This document shows positions 8,368-9,873 of a DNA stretch of 9,873 nt, one piece after another (position 1 is the first letter of the stretch; every line of letters begins with the position of its first letter). The notes beneath the pieces were generated by a model that searched no databases, had not been told where the DNA came from, and saw nothing but the letters and a program-made list of their open reading frames with translations. The position numbers and the translations under genes were made by a program. This DNA comes from Thermofilaceae archaeon (GTDB lineage: Archaea; Thermoproteota; Thermoprotei; Thermofilales; B69-G16), in NCBI GenBank assembly GCA_027017165.1, contig JALURF010000129.1, positions 1-9,873 of the forward strand, given 5' to 3'.

Positions 8368-8734
8368 ATTTTAAGAGGAGGAGGTGCCCTGTAACGTCGT
8401 CTACTAGTTTTTCGGGAGCCGGTCCTATAGCTATAGCGGTTATAGTCCCAGGTGGAATTTCGGTTAAACCCATATCTCTTATAATTGCTGTTGGCAGATT
8501 CCTCTTTTTCGCTTTTTCATACAGTTCTAGAAGCTCCTTTTCGGAAGATACTTTTAAAACTACCTTTTTCTGTCCCTCCTCGAGCCATTTCTTATACCAT
8601 TCTGGATGAGTTTTACGGGCTAACTCTGCCGCCGTGACGGCGGCATGCGCCGCTTGGGCAGCGATCTTCCCTTTGCTCATCTTTATATCATCTCTTACCA
8701 CGATAGATTGTTTAAAGTAAAAAATTTGTGACAA
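8366..8734 (-). CDS. pth2: Peptidyl-tRNA hydrolase, type II
   Basis: Cleaves the ester bond of peptidyl-tRNAs that have dropped off the ribosome, freeing tRNA for reuse; cytoplasmic. The protein is 122 residues, the standard archaeal Pth2 length. Family motifs: KQSIVVRDDIKMSKGKIAAQ from 8 to 27, followed by AAHAAV, with K18 in the conserved active-site position; and DMGLTEIPPGTITAIAIGPA at 87-106, with D87 and T91 matching the other conserved catalytic positions, ending in DDVTGHLLLLK. The start is TTG at 8734. It is supported by AGGTG 5 nt upstream and by the strand FKQSIVV, which needs residues before the first ATG (codon 19, inside the active-site motif). It lies 8 bp after the kinase gene and 8 bp before truD. 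Confidence 0.96.
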   Translation of the reverse strand: MSQIFYFKQSIVVRDDIKMSKGKIAAQAAHAAVTAAELARKTHPEWYKKWLEEGQKKVVLKVSSEKELLELYEKAKKRNLPTAIIRDMGLTEIPPGTITAIAIGPAPEKLVDDVTGHLLLLK

Positions 8735-8739
8735 AAAGA

Positions 8740-8744
8740 CACCT
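8740..8744 (-). promoter_or_regulatory. Shine-Dalgarno that decides the TTG start of pth2
   Basis: AGGTG on the minus strand, with a 5-nt spacer to TTG at 8734. It overlaps the TAG stop of the upstream kinase gene (8745-8743). The same 5-nt spacing is seen for the kinase, truD and tmcA, which makes the TTG choice credible. Confidence 0.65.
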
Positions 8745-9231
8745 ATCTTTTATAACCTATTCTTCTCAAGAATTCTATACGCTCTTTACGCTTCTCTTCG
8801 TCCTCAACTCCTAGAGGCGTAAAGCCGTCTACGACTCCGATGATAGCTCTACCTTGATCGGTTTCAGCAATTATTACTTGTACCGGGTTCGCCGTGGCGC
8901 ACAGTATCGTTAAGACCTCCTGAACGTGTTTGATAGCATTTACAACATTTATCGGCCAAGCGTTTTTGATCAAAATTACGAAGGAATGCCCGGCTCCTAT
9001 TTTCTTGGCGTTTTCTACCGCTACCTTAATTAGCTCATCGTCGTTTCCATCAAATCTTATAAGCCGGTCGCCTGACGCTTCGCAAAACGCTATCCCAAAT
9101 TTAATTCCAGGTACGTGCGTGACTAAAACTTCATAGAGGTCTTCCACTGTCTTGATGAAATGAGTTATCCCTAGTATTATATTGGTCTCCTTAGGTATTT
9201 CCAATGGAACTACTTCGATTTTTACTTGCAA
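8743..9231 (-). CDS. Adenosine-specific kinase (COG1839/DUF355 family)
   Basis: Small archaeal-type kinase family that phosphorylates adenosine to AMP and is unrelated to ribokinase-type adenosine kinases; the family is also known from the Pyrobaculum protein PAE2307. The protein is 162 residues, the usual full length. Conserved segments: GIKFGIAFCEASGDRLIRFD (42-61), GNDDELI (62-68), ENAKKIGAGHSFVI (73-86), PINVVNAIKHVQEV (93-106), the family signature CATANPVQVIIAET (111-124), GRAIIGVVDG (127-136) and the C-terminal RRIGYK. No Walker motif is expected in this family. The start is TTG at 9231: the in-frame codon three positions upstream is TGA, and GGTGAG lies 5 nt before the TTG. It is the first gene of the operon kinase-pth2-truD. 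The activity is inferred from family; a link to tRNA metabolism comes only from the neighbours. Confidence 0.9.
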   Translation of the reverse strand: MQVKIEVVPLEIPKETNIILGITHFIKTVEDLYEVLVTHVPGIKFGIAFCEASGDRLIRFDGNDDELIKVAVENAKKIGAGHSFVILIKNAWPINVVNAIKHVQEVLTILCATANPVQVIIAETDQGRAIIGVVDGFTPLGVEDEEKRKERIEFLRRIGYKR

Positions 9232-9236
9232 TCCAG

Positions 9237-9242
9237 CTCACC
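9237..9242 (-). promoter_or_regulatory. Shine-Dalgarno that decides the TTG start of the kinase gene
   Basis: GGTGAG on the minus strand, with a 5-nt spacer to TTG at 9231. The out-of-frame ATG just upstream (9244-9242) would read a different, unrelated frame and is not the start. Confidence 0.65.
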
Positions 9243-9256
9243 ATTATAAATTAAAC

Positions 9257-9272
9257 TATATATATTATAAAG
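9257..9272 (-). promoter_or_regulatory. TATA-like promoter of the kinase-pth2-truD operon
   Basis: A run of TATA repeats with TTTATAAT on the minus strand, about 25-40 bp before the TTG at 9231. The predicted start of transcription is close to the SD, giving a short leader. The exact box is uncertain because the whole 9245-9280 stretch is nearly pure A/T and also serves the plus-strand gene. Confidence 0.5.
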
Positions 9273-9280
9273 TTTAAATA
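9273..9280 (+). promoter_or_regulatory. TATA box of the small Cys/His protein gene
   Basis: TTTAAATA on the plus strand. Transcription would begin near 9302, leaving a 20-nt leader that contains the SD GGTGA at 9311-9315, 6 nt before the ATG at 9322. It is immediately next to the kinase operon's promoter on the other strand, so the two may compete or share regulation. Confidence 0.55.
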
Positions 9281-9321
9281 CGTACTTCACTAAAATGGAT
9301 TTAAGCTCAAGGTGACTGCGG

Positions 9322-9636
9322 ATGAGCGAGCATTCCTGTAATTATGTCAACTGCCAGAATCGTGCGTCATACATCGTAACCTTTGATGGCAGGCATTATC
9401 AGCTATGTAAGACCCATTTTAGACGCGTTGTTAACGCAATGACAAAAATAGCTGTTATCTACGGTAATTCTAAGCTGGAGGATTTAAAAGTTCGGAAAGA
9501 GAGAGGTAGAATAAGGATAGTGTCTACCAGAAAGGTTAGTAAAGAAAAGTTTCTTAAACATTTGGAGAGATTAAAGAAGTACGAGGGCGTGAAAAAACGC
9601 TACGTAGCTAGTTTTTCTAAAACATCTAAGAGTTAA
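9322..9636 (+). CDS. Small basic protein with a Cys/His cluster, possible zinc-binding and nucleic-acid-binding
   Basis: I do not recognise this 104-residue protein. The N-terminal third has C6-x4-C11, then C29-x2-H32, in a short beta-rich segment (ASYIVTFDGRHYQLC), the layout of a small CCCH zinc-binding knuckle. The rest is strongly basic: KVRKERGRIRIVSTRKVSKE (about 56-75) and a lysine/arginine-rich helix (KFLKHLERLKKYEGVKKRY), ending in a Ser/Lys tail. There is no membrane segment or signal peptide. The ATG at 9322 has a good SD and a TATA box. It is transcribed divergently from the kinase-pth2-truD operon and ends 2 bp from the end of the convergent coiled-coil gene. RNA or DNA binding is inferred from charge and the Cys/His cluster only. 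Confidence 0.8.
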   Translation: MSEHSCNYVNCQNRASYIVTFDGRHYQLCKTHFRRVVNAMTKIAVIYGNSKLEDLKVRKERGRIRIVSTRKVSKEKFLKHLERLKKYEGVKKRYVASFSKTSKS

Positions 9637-9638
9637 AA

Positions 9639-9873
9639 CTATGTAGAGACGAGCTTTAACAGGCTTACAATCTCGTCTTTAAGTTTTTCATAAATCACTT
9701 CGCTTATCTCTCCTCTTCTAAACTTCTCTTCTAGATTCTCTAATCTCTTTTCTAGCTCCTCTCTAGACGCTCTGATTTTAGCGGGTAGAATTCTCTTCTT
9801 GTGCATTTCTACCCGTTTCGTAAGTTCGTTGTAAGCTGCTTCTAGCGCTTCGAGCTTACTATTTATCTCGTTA
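9639..9873 (-). CDS. C-terminal part of a coiled-coil protein, cut by the right edge
   Basis: An open frame enters from the right edge and runs for 77 codons to TAG (9641-9639). The visible residues are almost all charged and helical, with heptad-like Leu/Ile spacing (NSKLEALEAAYNELTKRVEM, then EELEKRLENLEEKF), a short proline break (RILPAKIRASR), and an ending FRRGEISEVIYEKLKDEIVS. That ending resembles the short C-terminal 'G-E-I-S...Y/F-E..K' helix pair seen in many prokaryotic coiled-coil proteins (SHOCT-like), but this is weak. No Cys and no membrane segment is visible. The family cannot be named from this piece. Its stop is 2 bp from the stop of the plus-strand gene, in convergent order. 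Confidence 0.75.
   Translation of the reverse strand, partial: NEINSKLEALEAAYNELTKRVEMHKKRILPAKIRASREELEKRLENLEEKFRRGEISEVIYEKLKDEIVSLLKLVST

Noticed and set aside
8930..9136. A 68-codon plus-strand frame opposite the kinase gene
   Set aside because: It is antisense to a highly conserved coding region and has no ribosome-binding site or family resemblance.
9245..9280. AT repeat considered as a possible replication origin or small repeat array
   Set aside because: It is only about 35 bp, has no paired origin-recognition-box-like elements around it, and is fully explained as two back-to-back TATA boxes.

Overview
The window is a gene-dense, moderately AT-rich stretch of chromosome from a hyperthermophilic archaeon. 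A single-chain reverse gyrase points to growth at high temperature. The archaeal domain is shown by a long archaeal-type tRNA cytidine acetyltransferase, type II peptidyl-tRNA hydrolase, an archaeal TruD/Pus7, a COG1839-type adenosine-specific kinase, and BRE/TATA-like promoters with short leaders. TTG and GTG starts are common. I cannot place the lineage more closely; a Thermoproteota/TACK-type archaeon is only a guess. I see no tRNA, rRNA, CRISPR array, insertion sequence or phage gene.

Layout: (1) positions 1-3343, minus strand: reverse gyrase, with both zinc fingers, the helicase domain and the topoisomerase domain readable in one unbroken frame; its C-terminus lies beyond the left edge. 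(2) 3344-3462: a short divergent promoter region. (3) 3463-4509, plus strand: an unusual protein with a degenerate dihydroorotate-dehydrogenase-like barrel followed by a two-cluster ferredoxin domain; its 3' end overlaps the convergent tmcA by 31 bp. (4) 4479-9231, minus strand: four genes, transcribed in the order adenosine-specific kinase, pth2, truD, tmcA. The first three are separated by 8 bp each, with Shine-Dalgarno motifs lying over the preceding stop codons. tmcA follows after 69 bp with its own TATA-like box and strong SD. (5) 9232-9321: a second divergent promoter region. (6) 9322-9636, plus strand: a small basic protein with a Cys/His cluster. (7) 9639-9873, minus strand: the C-terminal end of a coiled-coil protein cut by the right edge.

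Functionally most of the window concerns nucleic-acid maintenance at high temperature. Reverse gyrase adds positive supercoils to DNA. TruD and TmcA modify RNA (pseudouridine and N4-acetylcytidine). Pth2 recycles peptidyl-tRNA. The adenosine-specific kinase converts adenosine to AMP. No wholly new multi-gene system is visible. The least explained items are the ferredoxin-barrel protein beside reverse gyrase, the small Cys/His basic protein and the coiled-coil fragment.
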